A DNA stretch of 64,000 nt from Paralichthys olivaceus (lineage: Eukaryota > Chordata > Actinopteri > Pleuronectiformes > Paralichthyidae), in NCBI RefSeq assembly GCF_024713975.1, contig NC_091116.1, positions 2,938,463-3,002,462 on the forward strand, read 5' to 3'. Positions 29,990 to 41,606 of the stretch are shown one piece after another. Position numbers and translations under genes: made by a program. Below the pieces are notes generated by a model, which did not search any database, was not told the DNA's origin, and was given only the letters and a program-made list of their open reading frames with translations. Within the stretch, counting starts at the first letter, position 1. Every line of letters starts with the position of its first letter.

Positions 29990-30330
29990 ACAACAGGTTC
30001 CTCGAGTTTTATTGTAAACATCATTTCCAACACACTACAGTATCTCGCTGTTCTTGTGTTCATCCCTCCAATGAAGAGGAGCAACACAGTCACAGTCTTC
30101 TTCAACCCAGCTACTAGAGGTATATTGATATTATCTATACAATTTATATATCTATATCAATATATTATTTATATAAAATATTCTGAACAAGTCATGAAAA
30201 CTTTGATCAGACAGTTGGAAGAAGTGGTTCTGTCCAAGCAACATTCAGTGGAAGTAGAGCAAAACTGTTGTCCTCTTTCAGATGATATTTCTTCTATTCG
30301 TCTTTTACAAAGTACCCTGAGAAAATAGAT
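29990..30330 (+). pseudogene. Exon-like segments, unidentified
   Basis: After AACAACAG (29997) the strand reads FIVNIISNTLQYLAVLVFIP and then PMKRSNTVTVFFNP to about 30117. A hydrophobic helix is followed by a short basic loop, perhaps the continuation of the receptor fragment. A second open stretch (30185-30328) contains MKTLIRQLEEVVLSKQHS and resembles the helix before the last membrane segment in cys-loop receptors. Weak evidence. Confidence 0.28.
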
Positions 30331-30683
30331 AATAATGTATGAGATGGAAAACATCTTTTCCTCCTCTACAATCCCTCTTTTCTAGATCCTCTGCTGAAAA
30401 CATCGACCAGTCTTAAACTGTGTTTCGCTGGTTGAACTGGTGGTGACAAAAGGTGTTTCACCAGATGAAGATAACTGGAAAGATCCATTTATTACCTCTG
30501 TTTGTTTATTGGTTTATTTGTTTGCCAGATTACTAAAAAAATTAATTAACCTTTTTCTACCAAACTTGATGAATGGAAGGGGAGGAACCCATTTAATGTG
30601 GATGCAGGTGTGGATTCAGTTTTTTTTATTTTTTTCACTTTCACAGGAAATTCTCGACATTTTATGTAAAAAATATGTTCCTC
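30331..30683. other. Non-coding, nothing recognised
   Basis: AT-rich sequence between the exon-like fragments and repeat R. No gene. Confidence 0.45.
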
Positions 30684-30857
30684 TCCATCTGGGAATTGAC
30701 CCCGGTCTCCCACGCAGCAGCCGTGGATTGTTTAGCTAAACGGCCCTAAACACATTCCCATTCATTGTCTATGGTAGTGCTAAACTACTATAGACGTAAT
30801 GCCCCTCCCGGCCACTGAAAATTTTGGCGCTGTTTCAGCTTCATCTCCGGTTCTCGG
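30684..30857 (-). repeat. Repeat R with tRNA-Gly-like piece
   Basis: The minus strand reads GCTGCGTGGGAGACCGGGGT and then CAATTCCC (about 30687-30714). This resembles the anticodon-to-T-arm part of a tRNA (closest in feel to tRNA-Gly). It is followed by the shared CATTCATTGTCTATGGTAGT block. The copy B duplication starts inside this repeat at 30783. Confidence 0.5.
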
Positions 30858-31440
30858 GAGTCATGCTATGCAAGGTCGAGGTGAAGTCTGAACAAATGAG
30901 TCTTGAGTCTTTTGCGGAAGATGGAGTGCGATTCCGCTGTCCTGACATTGGTCGGGAGTTTGTTCCACCACTGATGTGCTAAAACAGAGAAGAGTCACAA
31001 CTTCGCTGAGCGGGCTTTGCTTGCTCTCAGTGATGGGGGTACTAGTCGGCCAGCTGATGTAGATGAGCAAAGTGCTCTCGCTGGGGCATGTGGTCTGACT
31101 AGTGTTTGGAGGTAGACAGGTGCAGTTCCATTGACGGCCTTGAAGGCCAGCACCATCATCTTGAATCGGATGCTGGCCCCAACAGGAAGCCAGTGGAGGT
31201 CACGGAGGAGGGGGGTCACATGGGACAATTTGGGAAGATTGTAAACGAGGCGCACTGCAGCGTTCTGGATACGCTGCAACGGTTTAGCTGCAGAGGCTGG
31301 GAGTCCAGCCAAGAGGGAGTTGCAGTAGTCCAGGCGGGAGATGACCAGCGCTTGGACCAGGAGTTGCGTTGCGTCTTTTGTGAAGAAAGACCGGATCCTG
31401 CGGATATTGTAGAGGGCAGACCTGCAGGATCGGGCCACAG
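30858..31440 (-). mobile_element. CR1/L2 LINE 3' fragment (copy B)
   Basis: Counterpart of 213-803 in A, with the ORF2 C-terminal piece (SRLDYCNSLLAGLP, LLRDLHWLPVGASIRFKMM) at 30995-31440. At 31440 it joins the second LINE directly, where A has 2.49 kb more. Confidence 0.85.
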
Positions 31441-32815
31441 TCATTGGTGACTCTCAATAGTGCTGTTTCTGTGCTGTGATGGGTTCTAAATCCTGACTGA
31501 AATTTTTCCAATAAACCGTTACTATCTAAGTAACCACACAGCTGGTTAGCAACGGCTTTTTCTAGGATTTTGGAAATGAAGGGCAGGTTGGATATGGGTC
31601 TAGAGTTAGCTAAAACCTCTGAATCAAGCGTAGGCTTTTTAAGCAGAGGTTTAATAACGGCTACCTTAAAAGCCTGTGGTACGTAGCAGGTTAGCAAAGA
31701 CATATTAATCTGATTTAAAATGGAACGGTCAATTAGGGGGAGGACTTCTTTAAAAAGTCTAGTTGGAACAGCTGACAAGTAGTTGGTTTAGATGATGAAA
31801 CTAACGAGGTCAGTTCAGGAAGATCAATAGAGTAAAATTTGTTTAGACATAAATCTGGTGCTATGGTTTCAGGACCAAACAATGTATCAGTGTTATTCAC
31901 TGAGAGGAGGTGGTGGATTTTATCCCTGATGGTTGTAATTTTATCAGTGAAGAAGCTCATGAAGTCATTGCTTCTCAGATCTAGAGGAATAGATGGGTCA
32001 GTAGAGGTGTGACTTTCTGTCAGCCTGGCTACAGTGCTGAAGAGGAACCTGGCGTTGTTCCTATTTTCATCTATTAGTAATGAATATTAAGAGGTTCGGG
32101 CATTTCTAAGTGCTTTTTTGTAATTTATAAGGCTATTCTTCCAGGCTAGGTGGAAGTCTTGGCGAGTGGTGGAATGCCACTTCCTTTCTGGCTTCCGCGA
32201 TGTCCGTTTTAGAACGTGCGTTTGGGAATTATACCATGGAGCTAATCTCCTCTGACTTACTTTCTTCTTTTTTAATGGGGCGACAGCTTCAAGTGCTGTT
32301 TTTAGTGAGGCTGCAGTACTATTTACAAAGTTATCAACTAGTGTGGGAGTAAGGTTTTGATAATCTTCTTGTATTGTACTGACACATGGCTGAGAGGGAA
32401 GGGAAGAGGGGAGCAGTTCTTTAAATTTGTGAACAGTTTTGTCGGATAGACATCGACTATAATAGAATTTCCGTCCAGAATTGACGTAATTAACAATTCT
32501 GAATTCAAATGTAAGTAAAAAATGGTCAGACAGAAGAGGGTTCTGTTGGAATAGTTATATTTTCTATGTCAATGCCATATGTCAGGGCAAGATCAAGAGT
32601 GTGATTCAGGCAGTGGGTCGGTTGATTCACATGTTGAGTGAAACCAATCGAGTCTATTATTGATTTAAATGCTGAACTAAGGCTGTCATTGGCAACATCT
32701 ACATGAATATTGAAATCACCTGCTATAATGATCTGATCTGTTTTAAGAACTGTTTTAAGATAATTGCATTTATCACTGCAGAAATCTTTTGTGATTTACC
32801 TCTAAACCTCTGATT
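31441..32815 (-). mobile_element. Second CR1/L2 LINE (copy B), truncated
   Basis: Counterpart of 3296-4650. RT fingers (FKVAVIKPLLKKPTLDSE, SRPISNLPFISKILEKAVAN) and a linker (MSFFTDKITTIRDKIHHLLS) run to 31960, then the endonuclease block to about 32790. RT palm and 3' UTR are lost by the 31440 deletion. It ends at the L1 insertion site, whose 18-bp target duplication is 32798-32815. Confidence 0.83.
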
Positions 32816-32954
32816 TTTTTTTTTTTAAACAGTTTATTTATTTGCATTTTTCATATACAGTTCACAGCGTCAATAACAGCAGTAGAACTTCAGGTTTCAC
32901 CCAAACCCACCCCCCTCCCAGAACAGACCCCATAGGCCAACTCTTGCCTTCATC

Positions 32955-33002
32955 CCTAAAAGGGAAAAAAAATAAATAAATAATAATAATAATAATAATA
33001 AC
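32955..33002. repeat. A-rich and (AAT)n tract in the L1 3' UTR
   Basis: AATAAATAAATAATAATAATAATAATAA-type run within the 3' UTR. Confidence 0.7.
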
Positions 33003-33158
33003 ATTAACTAAAAATAAATTAAAACCATAAAAAGAGAATGAAAATACAAAGCACAGCAAAGTACATGCAGCAAAGGTCATGACATTGGTAATGGAGAAGC
33101 ACAGCTACTCCTACAGGCGTGCTACAACCAACAACCACCGCCACATCATTGGCAGTAC

Positions 33159-36100
33159 TCAATTAGGTAAGTGTGAGAGGTTATCCAGATACATTTTAAA
33201 GTCACTCCAGCATTTGTCAAAAAGATGGGGTTTCTTTTTCATACTGAACATAATTTTTTCAGAGGCCATGTATGATGCAACTTCTTTAAACCACATTGAA
33301 ACAGTAGGTGGTTTTTCACTTTTCCACAATATAGCAATGCATTTATTTCCAGCAATTAGAGATAACCTAATAAAACGTGTTTTCCTTATCCTGTCAGTGG
33401 GTAAAACAGATAAATCCCCTAGCAAAATCAATCTTGGTGAGTGAGGGATCTCGGTCCCTGTGATGCCCTTGAGTGCATCCAGAATATGGCCCCAAAATTG
33501 TTTCAGAAATAGTGCTGTACATTTTATGAAGTCTCTCCGGTGTAAAATAGACTCTATGAATGAGATTAACCTGCAGAAGCCTATGACGACTATTATGCGA
33601 GAAATTTTGAGCTGCACTACACAGCGCTTCCCAATCACAGTCTTTAAAAGTGAAGCCGAGATCTTGTTCCCATTTAGCCCTAGATTTCAGAGTTTTATTT
33701 GCCAGGAGGTCCAGTATTCTGCTGTATATTATGGACACCATGCCCTTAGGGCGTTGAATGCCCTTCAGAATAGTATCAGTTACAGGAGATTCTAGGGGGG
33801 TTGGGTGCCCACCTTGTTGAGAGCAAATAAAGTGCCTGACCTGCAGGTATTTAAAGAAATGTGCAGCAGGAAGATTGAAGGTATCTTTTAACTGTTCAAA
33901 GGATTTGAGTATGTTATTTTCATAGAGGTCGCCAAATGTTTTGATCCCCATGCTGTGCCAACTCTTAGTAAGACCATCTCTTAGTACAGATGGTAGTGCA
34001 GGGTTATTAGGGGAGTGCTACTATGTAATAGTTTCACACTACAGGTACGTAGTTGTATCACTGACCATAATTTGGACGTATGATTGATAAATGGATTATC
34101 TGTGCCATCCGTCAAAGTATGATAGGATTTAATAAAGGGGATACCAGCCAGTGGCACTTCAGATGCATGAAATTGCTCTATTTGCTTCCAGGCTGGAGGA
34201 TTGGGCTTCTCTGTCTGCCAGAACCAGATAGTTCTTAGCTGAGCAGCCCAGTAAAAAAGTTCGAAATTGGGGAGTTTCAGCCCACCATGGTGGGGGGTGT
34301 TATACAGCGTTTTAATTTTAATTCTGGGTACTTTCCCCCTCCATATAAACCTGGATATGACACCTTCTAGTTTCTTGAAAAATTTAGTTGGGATTGATAT
34401 GGGGAGAGTTTGAAACAGGTAGAGAAATCGCGGCAGCAGGTTCATTTTTATACAATTCACGCGCCCTATCAGAGAGATGGGTAGTTGCATCCATCTGTCC
34501 AGGTCCTTCTCCACCTTCCTTAACAGTGTGTCATAGTTAAGTGAGAAAGTCTTATCTAGCTGGGTAGGAATCTCTAAGCCCAGATACGTGACACTCTGAG
34601 CATTCCAATGAAAAGGGACATTTCCCTGTGGGAATTGTTCAGCTGTCAGGTTAAGGGGTAAGGCAACTTTTTTGCATATTCACTTTATATCCGGATATTT
34701 CACTATATGTATTGAGCAACTCTATAAGGGCCGGCAGGGTGGTGGGCAGATTTGTCAGAAATAGGATTATATCATCCGCATATAAAGAAATAACGTGATT
34801 TGCATCCCCGACCCTGACCCCTGAGATCGAGGGGTGGCTCCTTATTGCAATAGCTAAGGGCTCCACTGCTAGCGCGAAAAGCAGGGGTGATAGTGGGCAT
34901 CCCTGTCGGGTACCTCTTGAGAGAGGGAATGGAGGTGATGTATCTGAATTTGTTTGTATCATGGCTGTGGGGTTAAGGTATAGCAATTGAATCATACTTA
35001 GCATATTTGGGCCAAAGTTCATTTTATGTAGGACCGCAAAGAGAAAATGCCATTCAACACGGTCGAAGGCCTTCTCCGCGTCAAGTGAGACTGCCAGAAC
35101 TGGATCATTCAGGGACTTAGCACAATGCACTATGTTAAGGAACCTCCTGACATTGTCTTTTGAAGACCGGTTTTGAATGAATCCAGTCTGGTCCGTATCA
35201 ACCAGATGGGGAACTATCTTCTCAAGTTGAGTGGCTATAATTTTAGTAAGCAATTTGTATTCAGTTGACAAAAGGGAGATCGGTCTGTATGATCCGCACA
35301 GTTTAGGGTCTTTACCCGGTTTTATTAGAACAATGATGAGGGCTCGTCCCAGTGTTTGAGGTAATTGGTTGTTTTCAATTGCGTGGTTAAACATCTCTAA
35401 GAGATTTTTTCTCAAGTAGTTTTTCTACAAATGTTTTAAAAAAGTCAATTGTAAAGCCGTCAGGGCCAGGGGCCTTGCCCCCTGGCAATCTAGTCAGAGC
35501 GTCTAGCACCTCTTGTTTAGATATTTTATCTTCAAGGTTAATCTGAGCTCCTTCTGGTACCTTTGGAATAACTAAGCAGTCCAAAAAGCTGTGCATGTCA
35601 CGATTCTTCTCACCCTGAGAAGAGTACAAGGTTTTGTAGAATTCTGTGAAAGCCTGATTAATGTGTTGGGGGTTGCGGACCACATCACCTCCATTTGGTG
35701 ATTTAATAGCCGAAATATATCTGGCGGCCTCCTCTTTTCTAATCTGCCAGGCCAGCAACTTCCCTGATTTGTCGCCTTGTTCATAATAGCGCTGTTTCAG
35801 CCTAGCCATTGCATTTTCTACCTCACGTGTTGTAAGCGCATCATATTCCGTTCTTTTGGCGATTAGTTTGTCTAGGATTGACTGTGTCTGAGAGTGAGAG
35901 TGTTCATTTTCAAGGGCTTTAATATCAGTCTCCAGAGATATAATTTGGGCTCGATATTGTTTCTTTTTCCACGAGGAATAGCTAATTGTGGAGCCCCTGA
36001 TGTAAGCCATCATGGACCCCCAGATTATGGATGGAGAGGCCGAGCCTTTATTCACAGTGAGAAAAAAATCTATTTGCGCGTTAATTAGTTTGACAAAATT

Positions 36101-36868
36101 CTCGTCATTGACCAAATGGGTAGGGAACCTCCAGCGTTTAGGACTGTTGTTTTGGTCCTGTTTGTTCAGGTCAAGTAGGAGAGGGGCGTGATCTGAGTGC
36201 GTCTTAGCTAAATATTCACAGGATGTGACGAGGTGCTCCGTCCCTGCATGGATGAAAAAGATATCAATTCGGGAATAGCTGTTGTGTACGTGTGAGTAAA
36301 AAGAGTATTCGCGAAGGTGTGTGTGCTTCGCCCTCCACACATCGATCAGATTGAGATCTGTCAACTCTTTTTTAAGGGCCTTGGCTGCTGAGGATAAGGG
36401 CTTAGGAGGTAGTGAGGATCTATCCATGTTCGGGTCCATTACCAAATTAAAGTCGCCCCCAATGATAAGTTCGGCGGGGGAGCAATTTATTTTGAAAAAA
36501 AGATTCACAAAGAAATCAGCTTCATCTTGATTTGGTCCATAAACGTTGAGCATGGTGACTGGTTTATTGGCCAAAAAGCCTCTAACTAAGACATATCGAC
36601 CCCTCTTATCCCTCTCTAAGTATTCCAGTTGGAAGGGTACCCCTTTTCTAAACAGAATAGCTACTCCCCGTGCTTGAGAAGTAAATGAGGAGTAGTAAAT
36701 TTGGCCTTGCCATTGTTTGCCTAGCTTACAATGTTCTGCATCATTTAAATGAGATTCCTGCAGGAATGCAATGTCAACATTGTGCTTTCTGATGAAGTTA
36801 AGGACTTTTCGGCGTTTGGTAGGTTGATTAATGCCATTGGTATTCCAGCTTAGAAATCTATACATCAT
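33159..36868 (-). pseudogene. L1 ORF2 (endonuclease-RT), frameshifted
   Basis: ORF2 nicks genomic DNA and reverse-transcribes the L1 RNA. Frame 1 (36868-35387, about 490 codons): endonuclease FLSWNTNGINQP, FLQESHLND, LIIGGDFNLVMDP, SRIDIFFIH and KTHSDHAPLLLDL, then a basic linker and PGGKAPGPDGFTIDFF. Frame 2 (about 35415-34651): RT with YRPISLLSTEYKLLTKIIA, SLDAEKAFDRVEWHF, RGTRQGCPLSPLLFALAVEP and an intact YADD. Later frames (34514-33981, 33951-33394, 33638-33159) hold RFIWRGKVPRIK and the C-terminal region. At least three frameshifts, the first at an A-run near 35405, inactivate it, though all catalytic motifs survive. Confidence 0.92.
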
Positions 36869-37870
36869 ATCTTGCCATGTTAGTTAAACTGGTAGGGGAT
36901 AAGCACAGATATGTAATGTAAGAACCAATATAATATCCTGTGCCATTGAGAAGAAAAAAAAACAAACAAACAAACAAACAAACAAAAAAAAACCCTCAAA
37001 ACCCTCCCCCCCACACAAAAAAGAGAGTTGGCATATATTTCTCCCTGTCGACAAGCGTAGTAACATACTCACCTGCCAGGTGAAACCAGACTACCTAATC
37101 TAAAGTAAAGTGCCAAGGTTACAGATAGAAACAACCCCATTGTGAGATGCCACCAAAACAGCCCAGATAGTGGGCTAACGGGCGAGGAACTAAAGAACAT
37201 ATTACTAAAAAATTCAGAACAGTAAAGGGTTCAAAAAGTTCTATAGTTAACATCTGAGGAGGCTAATTATCATAGACCATGTTAGAGGTAATGGGTGTAG
37301 GTAACAGATTTAGTAGTGAAATCCAACCAACGGACGGACCTTAAGTATCCCAACGCACTGGACATCGAGAGATCAGAGGTTGCAGGACAAAATAAAATAG
37401 AGGATTAGGATTACAAATGATATTGATAGTAATAATAATACAACAAAAAGTCAGAATAAAAAAATAAATTTAAGGAATAAAAAGGAATGTTGAATAAAAT
37501 TTGGTTAATGAAAATAAGAGACGGTATTCTACTGCCGTTACAGAGGGTATGTTCATGTAAAATCAGAGGAATACAGATTTTCAGCCTGTACTCTTATTGC
37601 CATGGGCCCCTCAGGCAAGCGCCCCTGTTGCCCACATGTTCAATCCGGCACTGTGGCACAGCCAGTTTGTCTGTTCAGTAGATAGTCTTTATGAGGTAAG
37701 TAAAATTAAAAGGGGCGAGTAAGGAGAGAGCAAAGCAAATAACAACAGTAAAAAAAAAAAAAAAAAAAAAGAAAAAAGGAGAGTCCGTCTTACTTGGATT
37801 TCCATGCCGTCTTATTTCGTGCATGAAGCCTCGGTTGTTTTCGTTACCTCAGCTGGATGCGTTCAGGGGC

Positions 37871-38752
37871 TCAAGTCAGCACGTCGGGGTGATGCTTTCC
37901 CAGGTAGTTCTCAGCTGACACCGGGGAGGTGAAAGCGCGTCTGCCTTCCGGGAGATCCATCACCAAGTTAGTAGGATGGAGGAGCCTGAAGGATATTTTG
38001 CGGTCGTGTAGCTTCTTCTTCAGCGGTGCGAAGGCTTTCCTCTTTCTGTAGAGAGTTGTGGACATGTCCCTGAATATCATTATGTTGGAGTTACCATACA
38101 GGAGCGAACTTTTCTTCCGTGCCGCGTCAAGGATCCTCGTCACGTCCGTGAAGCGGAGCAGCCTAATAACCATGGCCCGGGGGCGGCCGCCCTCATCAGG
38201 CCGGCGCTGGAGTGTACGGTGAGCCCGGGGTCCCTATCGATCTCGAGCCCCGGGCTCCAGCCCCAGTATTTTCGGGAGCCATTCTTGTAAGAAAGTGGTG
38301 GCGTTGCTCCCCTCTACTCCCTCTGGGAAGCCAACCAGTCGCAGGTTCTGCCTTCTGGCTCTATTTTCCAGGTCGTCGAGTTTATCTTTGAGATCGCTAA
38401 TTTCTTCCTCCGTCTTCTTTTTATGATCTCCGAGGTCGTTGTGTAGGAAGTCGAGACTTTTAGTGTAGTCGGCCTGCTTGCCTTCAATCTCTTTGACACG
38501 TAGACCTAGAGCACGGTTTTCGCTGATGAGTGTTTCCACTGAGGCGGCTAAAGGGTTTAGCTTTTGGTCCAGCAGGACTTGAATTTTGTCGAAACCTTTT
38601 GCCATTTCTTCATGAAACCATGTCGGCGGTCCTTCGGCGTTGACGTTGGTGGAGCTAACGCTAGTAACTGCGTTAGCAACAGGTGTTGCTGATAAAGTGG
38701 ACTTTCCAGCTTTATCTTCCCTCGCCCCCACATCAGCTTTTTTCGGCGGCAT
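37871..38752 (-). pseudogene. L1 ORF1 (RNA-binding), one nonsense codon
   Basis: ORF1 proteins trimerise through a coiled coil and bind L1 RNA. The frame begins MPPKKADVG at 38752. A heptad-rich helix runs about residues 55-140 (VETLISENRALGLRVKEIEG, LKDKLDDLENRARRQNLRLV). RRM-like sequence GFPEGVEG and FLQEWLPKILGL follows. A TAG at 38234-38236 interrupts, and the same frame resumes with HRTLQRRP and the C-terminal domain MVIRLLRFTDVTRILDAARK to the stop at 37871. About 293 codons overall, so a single nonsense change separates it from an open frame. Confidence 0.9.
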
Positions 38753-38864
38753 TTCTAGTTGTTAGTTTAGTTATAGAACGAAACGGTGGTCGTTTCTATG
38801 GCAAATTAGCACGGGTCTGGAGCGAAAAGTAGGAATATGTACAGGAGCTGGTTTCACTGCGTCC

Positions 38865-38887
38865 GTCCTCTACGCCGCCATCTTGAA
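38865..38887 (-). promoter_or_regulatory. YY1-like motif at L1 5' end
   Basis: The minus strand starts TCAAGATGGCGGCGTAGAGG at 38887. AAGATGGCGGC fits the YY1 core (AAnATGGC), and human L1 carries a YY1 site at the equivalent position. That it sets transcription start here is inference. Confidence 0.5.
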
Positions 38888-38905
38888 ACCTCTAAACCTC
38901 TGATT

Positions 38906-40902
38906 AAATTATTATTATTATTGGGATCAGATGTTTTTTCCCTTCCCATAACCCCTTTTGGTCCAAAGTTCTAAAACTTTCAATACCAATTGTTTTTGTT
39001 CTCCTTTGCCTAATATAACATGGAGATCAGAATTTGATACCTTTCCAGTCAGTCAATCTAAGCTACTGAGACAACACAATGATTGAACACACAAGAAAGT
39101 GTTACTTACAGAGATGAGGGAAGAGTTAAGAATCTTCCATTGATATGCATATATCAAATCCTCTAGTTACATCTACGCCTTGTGATGTTAAAATTAGCAT
39201 ATTACTCAATGAACACATCAAATCTCTACCAATAAAATCTATCAGCCAGCGTGGTGACAACAAAAATTAATGTTTAAAATTTCCTTAACCTCATTTTAAC
39301 AAAACAATGGTACAGATTATCTCTCTATATACTGTCCCCAGCTCCACCGCTACTCAATCGCACTATGTGTATTGGTTCTCAGGACAATCCCTGATCTAAT
39401 GTCCAATTTTGCCACATTTGAAACAAGCGTCAGTTCTTCCACGTCCCCTTCCTCTCCGTCCATGACCTTTCTTGTGCCCGCAGACTTGGTTTTGATATGC
39501 TGCCAGTTGTCCTTTTTCTTTTTCTTGCTGTTCAAGAGTTTTTCTGCATGATCAGCATGACCCCATGCTGGATTCAGCAGCAGCTGAGTGTCCTGCTGGT
39601 CATCACACTGCACCGCTGCTGGCTGTAGTTGTCCTCTCGGTGGAGCTGAGTCCAGATCAGGGTCTAGTCGGACACACTGAGACTTGGAGATTAGTTCAAT
39701 CCCTACCTTCTGTAAACTGTCCCTGATATTCACTTCAGTTAACCAAAATTCACACGCTCCAGTACAAATATCCCTACATTTCTTTTTTCCTTCTAATTTG
39801 TCCTCACTAACTCGTTCCTCTCTAACTCTACACTTACTATCACTTAACATATACTGAACATTAAGAAAAGAAAGTGGATTAGCATTATCCTTATCTTTCT
39901 TTCCTTTACCAATGTTTAAACCCATTTCTCTAATAGGTTGTCTCAGCAGTTTTAACATAACTCTTATTTATCAATTTAAACTCCCCATTTGTTCAACAAA
40001 ATACAAAATTTGGAGGACCAAAGTTATGCTGATATGGGAAAAGACATTTACAAATTCCCTAATTTATTTTAATCCGTTCTTTTTAATTTACTTTTGTTAA
40101 AAATGTGTTGTTAGGATTTTAATTTTAGGATTTAAGTCTTTCTTAATAACCTCAAAAAGCCAATTATACCCCTAATATACTTAAGTTTACTTAAATGTAC
40201 TTACCTTTGGGGGTTGAGAACTTCTCTTAAAGCAGATTCATGGCAGTGTCGAGATGATCCTGGCTCAGGTCTCAGTCCTTCAGTCCCAGTCACATCTCCA
40301 GTGCAAAACTCTATTTACTATATTATATCATAGTTTGTTAAATCATGAACTCGACGTCAGAACCCAATATAACAAGTGTATTAAAATCAACAAACACTCC
40401 GTATATTCCTATTATTATATCTTGTATATATCCATACTCCTTAACTCTGTGACCTCCTCTCAGATCACCAACCTGCTTATTCTAATACCATACTCATTAG
40501 TTCCCAATTAACTATGTGACCTTCTCTAAGATCACTAAGAGGCTTATTCTATATTAACTCTGTGGTCTCCAAGACCACCCGTGATCTCCAAGATCACCCA
40601 AAGCTTCCTTGATTCTACATCGGTTCCAAACCTTGCCATGCCGACACGTCTGTCACTCACCCTGTGAGAGAACCGTTTCCCTTCTGAATTTGTCTTCCCA
40701 GAAAGACAGTGTCTTTGTGCTAATTGGTCCGCTGGATCACAGCAGTGAGAGCACTCTTTGGTTCTCAGGCATCAGGCCCTCACGTCTCTACCTTCTTTTG
40801 TCAAGGAGGTTGAGGTCCCAGACTCCCTGCGCAGTTTTACCTTTCAGCCCTGAGATCCAGAGTGTCTTCTCACAAGAGTGATCCTGCCGACAACACCAAA
40901 AT
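38906..40902 (-). mobile_element. ERV1 internal region (copy B)
   Basis: Counterpart of 4656-6367. It retains 39711-40396, absent from A, and lacks A's 5330-5729. The order from the LTR is primer-binding site (40881-40898), leader, gag start, gag zinc-knuckle region and protease fragment. No pol beyond protease was recognised. Confidence 0.7.
39350..39958 (-). pseudogene. ERV1 gag remnant (copy B)
   Basis: A 202-codon minus-strand frame starts MLKLLRQPIREMGLNIGKGK, then SECKC-poor charged sequence, VGIELISKSQCVRLDPDLDS and, after a deletion join near 39575, the region overlapping the zinc knuckle. The CCHC knuckle itself lies in the neighbouring frame at about 39361-39411 and has the same TAG after its His as copy A. 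The capsid-like middle is deleted. Dead remnant. Confidence 0.58.
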
Positions 40903-41377
40903 TGTGGTGGCAATTTCTGTGAAACAAGCACAAAGTCAAACACTTCTTTCTGAAAGTTAAATTCAGCATCTGCAGATGGACTCATCAGTACACATCACCT
41001 GAATGGCATGCACAAATGAGCAAAGAACATAGGAGAATCAGTGTTCCTATAACTCGCAGCCCCCTCCCACTAAGCATGCAAAGGTATTTATTACCCTCCT
41101 GTAGTTTCTCTCAGTGGAGGAGATATCCTGTCCATTTGTTTACATGTTCTGTGGATGACCCCCCTGTGAGACCCCAGGTGTGAGATCCCAATCAGAGATA
41201 CCAAGAGATACCATAAAGTTGTGGTTTCTCGAGGCCATAAAACTCAAGTCTCTTAAGCCACCATCATAAACCTTAAGGTTACCCTTTTAGATTACAATTT
41301 GGTCAACTCTTTGGTCAGTCATTCACATACATACATCATGCAATTAAACATACACAAATGTAAAAATTTCCATTGCA
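40903..41377 (-). mobile_element. ERV1 LTR (copy B)
   Basis: A 475-bp counterpart of 6368-6856 with the TG...CA ends, except that the distal end reads CCATTGCA. It has one fewer GAGATACCAA unit than A. Its primer-binding site follows four bases beyond the end at 40881-40898. Confidence 0.68.
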
Positions 41378-41606
41378 GGAGCAATGTAAGCCATGCTTCA
41401 GCATAAGGTCATATATCATCTGGGGCTCAGTGCATCGCACTGTGATCATGTTGGTGGCAGACCCAGGTGGCAACACTACCAGGCTGTGGGGTTCCTGTCA
41501 GGGTGACATGAAACAAACAAACGATTTGTGGAAAAGGAGTATATAAACTTTTCTTTTTTTTTTTTGAGAAAAAAAAAGTTTAAGAGAGGAGGTGCTCAGT
41601 ACTTAC

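Larger units (their letters stand above)
32816..38887 (-). mobile_element. Full-length L1-clade LINE insertion (B only), 6.07 kb
   Basis: Poly-T (poly-A tail) at 32816-32826, 3' UTR, ORF2 (36868 down to about 33159), ORF1 (38752-37871) and a 5' UTR ending at 38887. A perfect 18-bp target duplication ACCTCTAAACCTCTGATT flanks it (32798-32815 and 38888-38905). Copy A has the near-empty site (ACCTCTAAACCTCTGATC at about 4637). The (CAAA)n tract at 36960-36985 and an A-run at 37751-37770 lie in non-coding parts. The insertion postdates the segmental duplication. Confidence 0.95.

Noticed and set aside
30687-30714. Functional tRNA gene
   Set aside because: Only a partial anticodon-to-T-arm resemblance inside an interspersed repeat; no acceptor stem or D arm.
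34651-36868. Intact, active L1 ORF2
   Set aside because: Catalytic motifs are present but the reading frame changes at about 35405, 34650 and further downstream.
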